From contig NZ_RBAM01000001.1 of NCBI RefSeq assembly GCF_003626645.1, positions 863,106 to 927,105 on the forward strand: 64,000 bases of DNA. Reading direction: 5' to 3'. The DNA comes from Streptomyces klenkii. Its GTDB lineage: Bacteria; Actinomycetota; Actinomycetes; Streptomycetales; Streptomycetaceae. The notes below the pieces were generated by a model. That model was not told where the DNA came from and did not search any database. It saw nothing but the letters and a program-made list of their open reading frames with translations. The stretch's first letter is position 1; each line of letters opens with the position of its first letter. This document shows, in pieces, positions 51,842 through 61,046 of this stretch. The position numbers and the translations under genes are program-made.

Positions 51842-54109
51842 TCACTGTCGGCCGGGCTGATCGAAGGCGGGAGCGGAGGCGGAGGAGGGTGAGAAGGTGA
51901 TGCACTGCGGCGCGTTGACGAGCTCCACTGCGAACGCGGCGGGGGAGAGCGGGTCGTCCGGGCCGAGTTGCCCGGCGGCCCGCAGCGCCACGGCCATGGC
52001 GGGGACCAGGGGGTCGTCGCCCGCGGCGAGGTCGAGGATCTCGGGTCCGCCACCGTCGCCGCCGGCGGCACGCAGGAAGCGGGTGATGCCCTCTTCGCCC
52101 TCGGGCGGGAACGATTGCCTGAGCGACTCGCCGACCGGCTCGGTGAGCCTGCGCAACCCGATGCGCTCGCCCTCGTCGACGCCGAAGTGGATGCCCTCGT
52201 GCGGTTCGCGGAACCGCACCTCCTCGGGGACACCCTCGAAGAGGCACAGCAGCAGGTCCGGGCCGACGATCACTCGGTGGACGACGGTGAGCGGCTCCGG
52301 CTTGCCGTTGTTGCCGGTGATACGCGGCTCGACGACGACGTCGGGCCAGTTCCGTACGAGTGCGGACCGCATGAGCAACCCGGTGAGCGGTTGCGGATCG
52401 TCCAGCGCCTCGTGGGCGAGCCGGTTGAACGCAGCGTCGAGCGACGTGCCGATGCCCGTGCTCAGTACGCCGTCGCGCAGGGCGGTACACCACTGCGGGT
52501 CGACGTGGAAGAAGCGCAGACTCTCGGGGGGCAGGATGCGTGCGTCGGGAACCAGGTGGCTCAAGGGCGTCGCCGTCAGCAGCTTTACTTGGTCGACCGC
52601 GCTGATCAGCGGGGCGAGGTGGGCGGACAGCGCGGCCCGGAGCCCTTGCCGTGCCCGGCCGTCGCGCAACCGCTCCAGAAGGGCCTCGACGGCCGGGGGC
52701 CGGGGGACGCCTCCGGCCCGGATCCGTGGCGCCGTCGCGCCGCCGGTACGCGCTTCAGCGGCCGGGGTGGTGGCCGCGGCGTGCAGCCGGTGCCCCAGTC
52801 CGCCGGCCATCAGCTCGTGGAAGCGCTCGTGCGCCTGGCCCGGCGCCGTGGTCAGCGGTGTCCGTGTCCGCATCAGTGCACGTCCGGCGATACGGCGCGC
52901 CCGGGACCGGAACGCCGACAGCGCGGCCGCCAGGGTGTCGTCGGAGAGGGCGAGAGACCGGCCGAGGGTGAAGGCGGCGGCGTAACTGAGGTCGAAGACG
53001 CCGGTGTCCGTGAGGTAGACGAGTGCCTCGTCCGCCTGCCGGTAGCCCTCCGCGGGCCGGGGGACGGCCGGTGCCACGACCGGGGTGAACGGGCCCCGGT
53101 ACCAGCCGAACGTGCGCTCCCCGGACGGCAGGACGTAGTCCACGGGCGCGTAGCCCAGATCGAGTCGGTCGGTGGCGGCGGTCCGCGCGCCCGCGGGCTG
53201 CGAGGGGCTCAGGCGCAGTCCGAGCCCTGCCGGGTCCTCGGCCATGTGCCGGATCAGCGCGTCGAAGTGGCCGGTGGGGTCGGGCCGTGCCTCGAAGGAC
53301 CACGACCACAGGGACACCATGCGCACGACGGGCCGGGCGGGCTGCTGCCCGGCGAGGTGGTCGCCGAACCCCTCCAGCGAGACGAGGTGGGCGGCGTAGC
53401 GCCCGGCAGTGCGGGGGAAGCGGTTGGCGACCACGACGGAGTAGTCGCCGATTTCCAGGGTCTCGCCGGAGGCCGCGGCCGCCCCGGGCGGCTGCCACGG
53501 CCGGACCTTGCGTACGTGACACAGGAACGGCAGGTCGGCCCGGCGGGGTACGAGCTCTGCGAAGAGGGCGGCCGGGACGTCGAGGGTGGTGCACGTGCTG
53601 TCCCACAGCTCGGGCGGGACGTCGTCGAGGTCGATGCGGGGGAGGAGGACGTCGCCGTCCGTGGTGGAGAGGAACTCGCGGACGGTCCTCGTGTCGGTGC
53701 GGCCCTGGGCCTTGGGGTCGCCGGGCAACTCCTCTTCGGCGAACAGGAGCAGGGCGATCCAGGGCAGACCCGTCAGCTCCGGGCTGACGGCGCGCTCCCA
53801 GGGCAGGATGAGCCGGTTGAGCGTGAGGTGCGGCAGGACGCGGTCGAAGGCGCCGACCGCGGCGGGGGCGGGGTGGAGGGCGTGGACGAAGGACGCGTCG
53901 ATGGTGAACTGCGGCGTCCGGATCTCGAATTCCTGCTGGACCGGCGGAAGTTTGTCGCTTCCGACCTTGTCGCCGGACACCTCGTGTTCGAGCGTGAGCC
54001 GGTAGAGGCCCCCGGGGGCGGGTGCGACGTGGTCGTCGTGGAAGTGGATGTCGAACCGGGGGGTCTCGGTCTCGTCCCCGGCGGACCCGGAAGCGTCGGG
54101 CTGCGTCAT
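51842..54109 (-). CDS. Large protein (755 aa) of unknown function
   Basis: A 755-residue protein starting MTQPDASGSAGDETETPRFD. Recognisable stretches are FHDDHVAPAPGGLYRLTLEH, HLTLNRLILPWERAVSPELT, GLPWIALLLFAEEELPGD and PHEGIHFGVDEGERIGLRRL. The style, with a stretch naming a cutoff between strands and many Leu/Pro turns, fits a structural protein, not an enzyme. No signal peptide or transmembrane helix is seen. It lies 28 bp after the first gene and 11 bp before the next. I do not recognise a named family. Confidence 0.75.
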   Translation of the reverse strand: MTQPDASGSAGDETETPRFDIHFHDDHVAPAPGGLYRLTLEHEVSGDKVGSDKLPPVQQEFEIRTPQFTIDASFVHALHPAPAAVGAFDRVLPHLTLNRLILPWERAVSPELTGLPWIALLLFAEEELPGDPKAQGRTDTRTVREFLSTTDGDVLLPRIDLDDVPPELWDSTCTTLDVPAALFAELVPRRADLPFLCHVRKVRPWQPPGAAAASGETLEIGDYSVVVANRFPRTAGRYAAHLVSLEGFGDHLAGQQPARPVVRMVSLWSWSFEARPDPTGHFDALIRHMAEDPAGLGLRLSPSQPAGARTAATDRLDLGYAPVDYVLPSGERTFGWYRGPFTPVVAPAVPRPAEGYRQADEALVYLTDTGVFDLSYAAAFTLGRSLALSDDTLAAALSAFRSRARRIAGRALMRTRTPLTTAPGQAHERFHELMAGGLGHRLHAAATTPAAEARTGGATAPRIRAGGVPRPPAVEALLERLRDGRARQGLRAALSAHLAPLISAVDQVKLLTATPLSHLVPDARILPPESLRFFHVDPQWCTALRDGVLSTGIGTSLDAAFNRLAHEALDDPQPLTGLLMRSALVRNWPDVVVEPRITGNNGKPEPLTVVHRVIVGPDLLLCLFEGVPEEVRFREPHEGIHFGVDEGERIGLRRLTEPVGESLRQSFPPEGEEGITRFLRAAGGDGGGPEILDLAAGDDPLVPAMAVALRAAGQLGPDDPLSPAAFAVELVNAPQCITFSPSSASAPAFDQPGRQ

Positions 54110-54137
54110 GGCGGATTCCCTCGCGCGGTTGGGGGCG

Positions 54138-57100
54138 TCAGAGCGTTGCGGGGCCGAGCGTCATGCTGAGCGTCATGGGTTCGGCGGTGAAGGTGTTGTC
54201 CGCAAGGGCGGCGAAGTCGTCCAGGCGGTCGTGCGAGGGCGGGGCGAGGCCCAGCGAGGTCAGCTCGGCGTAGAGCGCGTCGCGGGCGGGCACGGTCGTC
54301 GTGGCGACTCCGGCGGCGATCGTCCCGATGCTGGTGGGGTCGTCGCCCGGCTCCCAGGGCCGGGGTACGGGGCCGGTGGGCCGGTCCCCGGGGCTGATCG
54401 GCAGGGCGTCGCTGGGGGCCAGCCGCTCGAAGCCGAGGGAGACGTCGGTCATCCTGCCCGGTGTCGGCCCGTCCACGGGCTTGGGCACGGTGACGCCGAG
54501 CCCGGTGAGCTGGTCCTCGATGATCGGGTCCGGCGTGAAGTCCTCATCCGCAGGGTCGCCCGTGCCCCACAGCGCCTCCGGGACGTTGTCCTTGACCGCT
54601 TCGAGCAGCCAGCGGCGCTGCTCCGGGATGTCCGGGTCGAACGGGTCGAACGGGTCGCCGCCGAGGAGCACCGTGAGGCGGTGGACGGACGACTGCCCGG
54701 TGGCCTGCATGGGCCGGATGTCGAGGGCCTTGCCGCTCACCTGCCGTGACCCCGCCGTGGCGTGCGACGCCGGGAGGGCGGTGGACGTGGCGAAGGAGAA
54801 GCCGTCGGCGGAGACCACCCAGCGGTCGTCACCGGCGTTCGCACGGCGGGCACGCGTGCTCTCGTCCTCGGGCAGGATGCCGGTGAGCGGTGTGATGCGC
54901 AGCATCTGGTCGCGCGCGGGCAGTTGCTCCTGGAACTCGCTCCAGGGGATGGGATCGGGCTTGCGCTCGCCGCTCGCCCCGAACGCCACGTCGAAGTCGA
55001 TGCACCACAGGTGCACGGTCGCAATGCCGCCGACGGGCGGGCCCCACACGTCGAGGTCGACGCCGACCTCGCCGCGTACGGTGAACAGCCACAGGTCGAC
55101 CGCGAAGCCGATGCGGACGCCGATGCCGAGCCGGAAGTAGAAGGGATTCCACTGGACCAGGGCGTCCACCCTGGCGACCAGCCAGGCCTCGACGATGCCG
55201 GAGTGGAACGACACCTCGAGCCGGCCGCCGGCCATGAGCGCCGACGGGGTCAGCGCGCAATACGCCTCGCCGCGTACGGTGACGACGTCGGAGATGCCCC
55301 ATGTGAAGCCGAGCCTCGGCACGACGGGGTAGTGATCGGGCAGCTCGGCCGCGAACGCGGGGTGGTAGCCGCCGAGGGTGAACACGAAGTCGCCCTTGTG
55401 CGGCCCGCCGAACCAGGTGCGGTAGGCCAGGCCGCCTGTCAGCCGGCACTCGGGGTCCAGGACGTACGACTCGGGCGTGAGCTCCGCGGCCAGCGCCAGC
55501 ATGCTGTCGCGCGAGGTGTACAGCGCCTGCATCGCGAGCTGGACCTGGGCGTACGTCTTTCCGCCGGAGCCGCGCCGCCGGACGGGGAACGCGGCCGTGG
55601 CCAGGCCCAGGACGGCGACGGTGAAGTCGTCGCCGAACTCGACGATCGCCAGCGCCTGGCCGTCGACCAGCTGGAAGACGGTGAAGTCGATGCCGAGGGC
55701 GAACCACACCTGTCCGGCCGCCGGGCTCAGCCACGGGGGCCGGCCACCGGTGCCGTCGAGCAGGTCGTCCAGCACCTCCAGGGGCGGGCGCTCCACACCC
55801 CCGTGACCGAGTTCGGAGATGAACGGGAACTCCGGCGTCTGGGCCGGCGCCGGAAGCCGGACGGAGCTGTTGTAGCCGAAGCCGGCGGCGATCCCGCGCA
55901 CCTGGAACGGGGGCGGACCGATCCCCTTGCGGCCCCCGAGGACCCCGTACAGGAACAGCGACGGGTAGCCGCCCTCGGCCCGGGCGTACGCGCCGAGCAC
56001 CTTGACGGCGGCGAACCGCGCCTCGATCACGGCCATGCCCGCGAACAGCATGTCGTAGGGAGGCTCGGACTCCTTGACGAGGAAGGCGCCCCCGATCTTG
56101 ACGGGCGGCCGGTCGTAGGACAGGCCCAGGCCGCTGAGGGTGGCCCGGAAGGTCCAGTCGCCGTGGTCCAGGCCGATGGCGAAACCGAGTTCGGACGCGC
56201 TCAGCTCGATCCCGCCGGCGTCGACCGTGGCGTCGATGGTGATCCGCGCCGTGCCGTTCGCGTAGGACAGGCCGATCTCGGACACCCGCAGCGGGCCGAA
56301 TGTCGCGCCGACGGGGATGCTGGCCTGCGCGGGGATGTCGTCCGGATCCTCCTGCACGACGGCCGGCAGGCTGGGCGGGGGCGTCGGGACCGGCCCCGGC
56401 CCTGGTACCGGCTGCTTGCGGCGCAGCGGATAGACGAGGGCGTAGTTCTTGACGGTCGTGGCGACGCCGGCGGTGACGGCCAGCGAGGCACCTGCGGTGA
56501 GGTTGCGGCTGGGCAGGCCCAGGTTGACACCGGTGTTGGCCATCAGGTCGTTGAGGGCCTTGACCTTGCGGGCCTTGAGCGCGGCGGAGAGGTGGAAGGC
56601 CTGGAGCCCGGCGAAGACCAGGTCGTCCTCGACCGGGGCGTGGTCACCGATCGACGGCAGGTCGGCGAGGCCCGCCTCGTACTTCCCCTGTAGCAGGACG
56701 ACGCGGATACGGGGCCCCGTGGCGCCCGTGCCGGCCCGGTGCGGCAGCGAGGCGAAGGCGAGCTGCACGTACTCGGTGGCGGCCGAGAAAACGAATGCCC
56801 TCTTGCGCTTGTCGTAGGCGAACGCGACCTGCTTGAGCACGGGGACCAGCTGGTCGGGCAGGTCGGCGGGGGCGGAGCCGATCGCGTGCGCGACGTCGTT
56901 CCAGGACAGGCCGTCATCGGACGACCAGTCACCGATCACCGTCGTGCCGTCCAAGGTGGCGGTGAACGTCATCTCCTTGGGCTTGTCGTCCGCGTCGGAG
57001 AACTTCAGCACGAGCGCGGCGGACAGCCCCTGCCCGCTCGCGGACAGCACCAGGTGCGGGGCGAAGGAGTCCTCTTCACCGGCGTCGTCCTCCGTCGCCG

Positions 57101-57386
57101 GGAGGGCGAAGTCCAGCGCCATCCCGGTGACCAGCATGGCGGCGTCCACGGTGAACGAGACGAGGACGGGGCAGGGGCCTTCGACCAGGGTGAAGGAGTA
57201 CGTGCCCTGGACGGTCACTTCGCCGCGGTTGGGGATGGCGCCGCCCACGGTCAGGTCGGACGACGCCAGCCAGGTCTCCAGCAGCGGGCCGATGCCGGGG
57301 ATGTCCCGGAGCCGGTCGACGGGCAGGAGGAAGTCCCCACCGGAGTCGGGGAACAGGTCGAGCAGCTCGTCGAGCGATAACGCCAT
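54138..57386 (-). CDS. DUF6603-like large protein, first gene of the six-gene operon
   Basis: A 1082-residue protein. Residues 1-320 are a beta-rich N domain; a proline linker (PVPGPGPVPTPPPSLP) lies near 325-340; residues 360-830 resemble DUF6603 proteins (GGAFLVKESEPPYDMLFAGM, GYPSLFLYGVLGGRKGIGPP, WFALGIDFTVFQLVDGQALA, FYFRLGIGVRIGFAVDLWLF, DVWGPPVGGIATVHLWCIDF), amphipathic repeats that may build a large beta structure. The DUF assignment is from memory and needs a profile search. Codon 3 is TTA (57378-57380). The ATG at 57386 follows GGGGAGAA. Confidence 0.75.
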   Translation of the reverse strand: MALSLDELLDLFPDSGGDFLLPVDRLRDIPGIGPLLETWLASSDLTVGGAIPNRGEVTVQGTYSFTLVEGPCPVLVSFTVDAAMLVTGMALDFALPATEDDAGEEDSFAPHLVLSASGQGLSAALVLKFSDADDKPKEMTFTATLDGTTVIGDWSSDDGLSWNDVAHAIGSAPADLPDQLVPVLKQVAFAYDKRKRAFVFSAATEYVQLAFASLPHRAGTGATGPRIRVVLLQGKYEAGLADLPSIGDHAPVEDDLVFAGLQAFHLSAALKARKVKALNDLMANTGVNLGLPSRNLTAGASLAVTAGVATTVKNYALVYPLRRKQPVPGPGPVPTPPPSLPAVVQEDPDDIPAQASIPVGATFGPLRVSEIGLSYANGTARITIDATVDAGGIELSASELGFAIGLDHGDWTFRATLSGLGLSYDRPPVKIGGAFLVKESEPPYDMLFAGMAVIEARFAAVKVLGAYARAEGGYPSLFLYGVLGGRKGIGPPPFQVRGIAAGFGYNSSVRLPAPAQTPEFPFISELGHGGVERPPLEVLDDLLDGTGGRPPWLSPAAGQVWFALGIDFTVFQLVDGQALAIVEFGDDFTVAVLGLATAAFPVRRRGSGGKTYAQVQLAMQALYTSRDSMLALAAELTPESYVLDPECRLTGGLAYRTWFGGPHKGDFVFTLGGYHPAFAAELPDHYPVVPRLGFTWGISDVVTVRGEAYCALTPSALMAGGRLEVSFHSGIVEAWLVARVDALVQWNPFYFRLGIGVRIGFAVDLWLFTVRGEVGVDLDVWGPPVGGIATVHLWCIDFDVAFGASGERKPDPIPWSEFQEQLPARDQMLRITPLTGILPEDESTRARRANAGDDRWVVSADGFSFATSTALPASHATAGSRQVSGKALDIRPMQATGQSSVHRLTVLLGGDPFDPFDPDIPEQRRWLLEAVKDNVPEALWGTGDPADEDFTPDPIIEDQLTGLGVTVPKPVDGPTPGRMTDVSLGFERLAPSDALPISPGDRPTGPVPRPWEPGDDPTSIGTIAAGVATTTVPARDALYAELTSLGLAPPSHDRLDDFAALADNTFTAEPMTLSMTLGPATL

Positions 57387-57859
57387 GGGTTCTTCTCCCC
57401 GGACATGGGCGACGAGTGGGCGTGGAACCGGGCGGCATCATGGCATGTGCGGAACAGCTCCTCATGCATATGCCGACAACACCTGAACTGAAGTGATTGC
57501 ATCCGGCCAATGGTTAAATCAGCGCATAAAGGGCGCTGACGCGGGAGGCGGTTCATGCCTCACCGCGAATACCTTCGGGGGCGCGAGGGGGTGAGGCCCC
57601 TGGGGAACGGGACGGCCGTCCGCGGACGTCGCGATATCGCCCCCGGCGGGGCTGGGGCGGCTGGGGCGGCTGCGGTTGCCGGGAGTGCAGAGGCGAAAGG
57701 GACATGGTGCAGATGACTTCAAGCACTGATCCACTTCCGTGGCCCCCGGAGCGGATCACGACCCGCCGGGACAAGCGGGCGCAACAAGATGACGAGTCGT
57801 CACTTTGGGCTTACGGATTCCGGGACGCAGACTCCGGACTTCCGGATTCCGGCGTTCCC
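57387..57859. other. Promoter region of the six-gene operon and IS border
   Basis: An unusually AT-rich tract (57450-57530) lies upstream of the operon's first gene and is the likely promoter. It includes a 7-bp inverted repeat TCAGCGC/GCGCTGA (57517-57537). A second inverted repeat GCCTCACC/GGTGAGGC spans 57557-57597. From about 57700 the plus strand enters a transposase remnant. Confidence 0.45.
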
Positions 57860-58363
57860 ATTCTGCTCAAGACGCTGCGCGAGAACACCCCGGACTTCGT
57901 CCTGCTGGACGGGCCCCTCGCCGAGTGCGACCGCGTGGGCGGCAGCCGGGCCGACTATTCCGCCAAGCACCGCCGGCAGGGCGTGCACACCCAGGTCGTC
58001 ACCGACCCCGCCGGGGAAGTGCTGTGGATCTCGCCCGCGCTGCCGGGCCGTACTCACGACCTGACCGCGGCCCGCACCCACCGCATCATCCGGATCTGCG
58101 AGCGTCAGGGCGTACCAATCCTCGCCGACCGCGCCTACCAGGGCGCCGGCCCGTGGGTCACCACCGGACTCAAACGCCCACCGCGCGGTGAACTCAGCCT
58201 CACCCAGCGCACCGTCAACCGCACCCTCGCCCAGGCCGGAGCGCCCGTCGAACGCGGCATGGCACGGCTGAAGTCCTGGCAGATCTTCCGCAGATCACGC
58301 ATCAGCCCCAACCGCATGACCGTCATTGCCAAGGCCGCACTCACCCTGGAGAGGCGACGCTGA
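57860..58363 (+). pseudogene. DDE_4-type (IS5 superfamily) transposase, 5'-truncated
   Basis: From FVLLDGPLAECDRVGGSRAD it reads RRQGVHTQVVTDPAGEVLWI, GRTHDLTAARTHRIIRICER, GVPILADRAYQGAGPWVTTG and VERGMARLKSWQIFRRSR, the C-terminal ~160 residues of a DDE_Tnp_4 transposase with two of the acidic catalytic positions. The helix-turn-helix N terminus is replaced by unrelated sequence. Its stop at 58363 is only 6 bp from the convergent SDR stop. Confidence 0.85.
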
Positions 58364-58369
58364 AAAGAC

Positions 58370-59104
58370 TCACTGGGCGCTTGCCGCCGGACGGACGACG
58401 ATTTCGTTCACGTCGACTTCCGGAGGCTGGGAAAGGGCGTAGGCGATGGCCTCCGCAATGGCCGAGGCGGGCAGTGCTACGGCGCGGTAGCTTTGCATCG
58501 CTTCCCTGGCTTCCGGGTCGGAGATGCTGTCGGCGAGTTCGGATTCGGTCACGCCGGGAGAGACGAGCGTGACCCGGATGTCCCCGGCGGACTCCTGGCG
58601 CAGCCCCTCGGAGATCGCGCGGACGGCGAACTTGGTGGCGCAGTAGACGGCAGCGGTGGGCGAGACCTCGTACGCGCCGACGGAGGCGATGTTCACGAAG
58701 TGCCCGCCGCCCTGTGCGCGCATCGCGGGCAGGGCAGCGGCGATTCCGTGCAGGACTCCCCGCACATTCACATCGATCATGCGGTTCCATTCCTCGGTTT
58801 TGAGTGCTGCCAGTGGGGAAAGGGGCATCAGACCCGCGTTGTTCACGACGGCGTCGACCCGTCCGTACTCGGCAAGCGCCGCATCGACGAACGTGCGCGT
58901 GTCCGCCGCGTCGGTGACGTCCAGTTTGCGGAAGGCGGCGGTGCCGCCCTCCCGGGTGATCTCTTCGACCAGCCGCTCCAGTCGGCCGGTACGGCGAGCG
59001 CCGAGAAAGACCCGGTGCCCGCCGGCGGCCAGACGGCGTGCGGTCGCCTCACCGATACCGCTGCTCGCACCGGTGATGGCCACCACCTTGGTGGTCTGCG
59101 TCAT
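58370..59104 (-). CDS. Short-chain dehydrogenase/reductase (YdfG-like)
   Basis: A 244-residue classical SDR (NADP-dependent alcohol dehydrogenase type). Cofactor motif TGASSGIG (11-18), NNAG, catalytic Ser in NIASVGAYEVSPTAAVYCATK with YCATK. An AAGGAGGAAAAGC ribosome site precedes the ATG at 59104. It is divergent from an XRE regulator, a very common Streptomyces pair in which the regulator represses the SDR; a 9-bp-arm inverted repeat lies between them. Confidence 0.92.
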   Translation of the reverse strand: MTQTTKVVAITGASSGIGEATARRLAAGGHRVFLGARRTGRLERLVEEITREGGTAAFRKLDVTDAADTRTFVDAALAEYGRVDAVVNNAGLMPLSPLAALKTEEWNRMIDVNVRGVLHGIAAALPAMRAQGGGHFVNIASVGAYEVSPTAAVYCATKFAVRAISEGLRQESAGDIRVTLVSPGVTESELADSISDPEAREAMQSYRAVALPASAIAEAIAYALSQPPEVDVNEIVVRPAASAQ

Positions 59105-59299
59105 GCTTTTCCTCCTTGCAGGGAACGGGGTGCTCGCGGCGGAGCACACGCGCACACGCCACGGACCTCGCCCGTGGCGCCGAGACCGGTGCCGTCGGGC
59201 AGAGGGCTCGGCCGTTCACTCGCCGCGCCCTTCCGCACCTCCGTCCAGCTCCTTCTCCGGAGTCTGGGCTTCGCCGGAAGAGCCGGCCAGGGCAGGTGG

Positions 59300-59324
59300 T
59301 TCCTGGGTACGACGCACCCAGGAA
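59300..59324. promoter_or_regulatory. Inverted repeat operator between SDR and XRE genes
   Basis: TTCCTGGGT (59300-59308) and its exact reverse complement ACCCAGGAA (59316-59324) around seven bases, about 30 bp before the XRE GTG, in the position of its -35 region. Confidence 0.7.
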
Positions 59325-59354
59325 CACAGCCGGGGAGCGGTCTAGTCTGACGAA

Positions 59355-60260
59355 GTGACCAGCAACTCTCTCGGCGACTTCCTTCGCGCACACCGTGCAC
59401 GCCTGCGCCCCGGCGACGCAGGACTGCCCTCCTACGGCCGACGCCGGGTGGCAGGCCTGCGGCGGGAGGAGGTGGCCGTGCTGGCCGGCATGAACAGCGA
59501 CTACTACGCCCGCCTGGAACAAGGCCGTGAGCAGAACCCCTCACCACAGATCCTCGACGCGATCAGCGACGCCCTGCGCATGGATCAGCAGGCACGTGAC
59601 CATCTGTACCGACTGGCGGACACCCTGCCGGACGGTCACCGGACACAGCCGAGAGAGACGGTCAGCCCGATGCTGAACCAATTGCTGAGCGGGTACGCGA
59701 ACACCCCCGCATTCGTCCTCAACCCGGCCCTGGACTTCCTGGCCGCGAACAGCCTGGCCGACGCGCTCTTCTCTCCGTTCGAGAGAGCGGACAACCTGGC
59801 CCGCATGACCTTCCTCGACCCGGCAGGCCGCAGCTTCTACGCACAGTGGCACCGTGCGGCCGAGGCGGTCGTCTCCAGCCTGCGCCAGGCCACCGGTCTC
59901 CAACCGCACTACCCACGTCTGCACGACCTGGTGAGCTCCCTCACCGAAACGAGCGAGGAATTCGCCACGCTCTGGCATTCGCACACCGTCTACGGAAAGG
60001 CCCACGGCGCCAAAGAGCTCATCCACCCCGAAGTCGGGACTCTCTCACTCACCTACCATTCCTTCGACGTACGCGGAGCGCATGGCCAGCAGGTCGTGAT
60101 CTACCACGCGGAACCGGCAAGCCCCAGCGCCGAAGCACTGTCCCTGCTCGGCAGCCTCAACGCCACACGCCGACAGGAGAAGGCGTGCATCCCTCCCTGC
60201 CGATGTGCCGATCGAGCGCATCGCCCGAGCCCAGGAGAAGAGCGGAGGATCCGCGGCTGA
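59355..60260 (+). CDS. XRE-family regulator with MmyB-like ligand domain
   Basis: A 301-residue regulator of the MmyB-like group. Residues 5-85 are helix-turn-helix ([60 protein letters not shown]). Residues 95-270 are the MmyB-like PAS-type domain that may bind fatty acid ([38 protein letters not shown]). The last ~28 residues after LNATRRQEK are atypical and Cys/Arg-rich. GTG at 59355 lies seven bases after TAGTCT, a good -10 box, so the mRNA may be leaderless. Controls the divergent SDR. Confidence 0.9.
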   Translation: MTSNSLGDFLRAHRARLRPGDAGLPSYGRRRVAGLRREEVAVLAGMNSDYYARLEQGREQNPSPQILDAISDALRMDQQARDHLYRLADTLPDGHRTQPRETVSPMLNQLLSGYANTPAFVLNPALDFLAANSLADALFSPFERADNLARMTFLDPAGRSFYAQWHRAAEAVVSSLRQATGLQPHYPRLHDLVSSLTETSEEFATLWHSHTVYGKAHGAKELIHPEVGTLSLTYHSFDVRGAHGQQVVIYHAEPASPSAEALSLLGSLNATRRQEKACIPPCRCADRAHRPSPGEERRIRG

Positions 60261-60519
60261 ACCGGCGCAGTGCCGCCCCGCCGCTCCGAGCCGCTTGCGG
60301 CTGCTCGACCTGCACCGGGTTGGCGCAGCGCGCCGAAGCCCGCCTGTCTCCTCGCCAGCGGTCTGTGGACGTAACCCTGGTGCCCGATGCCGAAGACGAG
60401 AGCATCACGAGGGAAGCCGAACCCCCGGTACAGGGCGATCGTCAACTCCACCACACCCGGATTCGGCCCCGGGCGCCACCTGCCGCACACGGCGCCGCAC
60501 GGTCGCGCCGCGTTGACCA

Positions 60520-60905
60520 TCCCCGTTTCGGTAACGCGTCCTCGAGGGTGTTGGGGCAGAACACGTAGCTGGTGCACTGGCTGCGGGCGTTGGAGTTCAA
60601 GGTGAGCTTCCGGGTGCCGCCTCGCCAGTAGCCCAGCACCGCGTCGTCGTCCTCGATGCCGTCGACCTCCCCGACTTTCTCGCCGTTCAGCCGCAACTCG
60701 TGCTCATCCAGTTCGAAGGGCGAGTCCTGGCGGCCCAGCGAGAGGATCAGGAACAGCGGGACCTCCGGGCGGGAGGTAAGCCGCAGCTTGAAGCGCAGTC
60801 GCGATCCTGGAGGCCGACGGAGCCGACCACGTCCTGCCGGATCGCACCGACTCGGACCGCCTTCTCACACTCCTCAGCTGATGACCGGCCACCACCCGCG
60901 TTGCG
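60520..60905 (-). pseudogene. N-terminal piece of a radical-SAM protein, frameshifted
   Basis: One frame gives EECEKAVRVGAIRQDVVGSV then, after a shift near 60805, [40 protein letters not shown] and [20 protein letters not shown]. This is the opening of an actinobacterial radical-SAM protein, whose motif should read C-x-x-x-C-x-x-C; here one codon is missing, giving CTSYVFC with only two cysteines. The gene then ends after about 20 residues. Not functional. Confidence 0.6.
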
Positions 60906-61046
60906 GCCCTCGACGGCCACCCGGAGCAGGGGACCGGTCACCTCAGCACCCGTCAGCCAGTGGGACCAAGGCTCACCCGGCTCGTCGTTCAGGGCATGTC
61001 CGATTCTTTCAAGATGTGCCTTGACCTGCCTGGTTGCATGGCGGGC

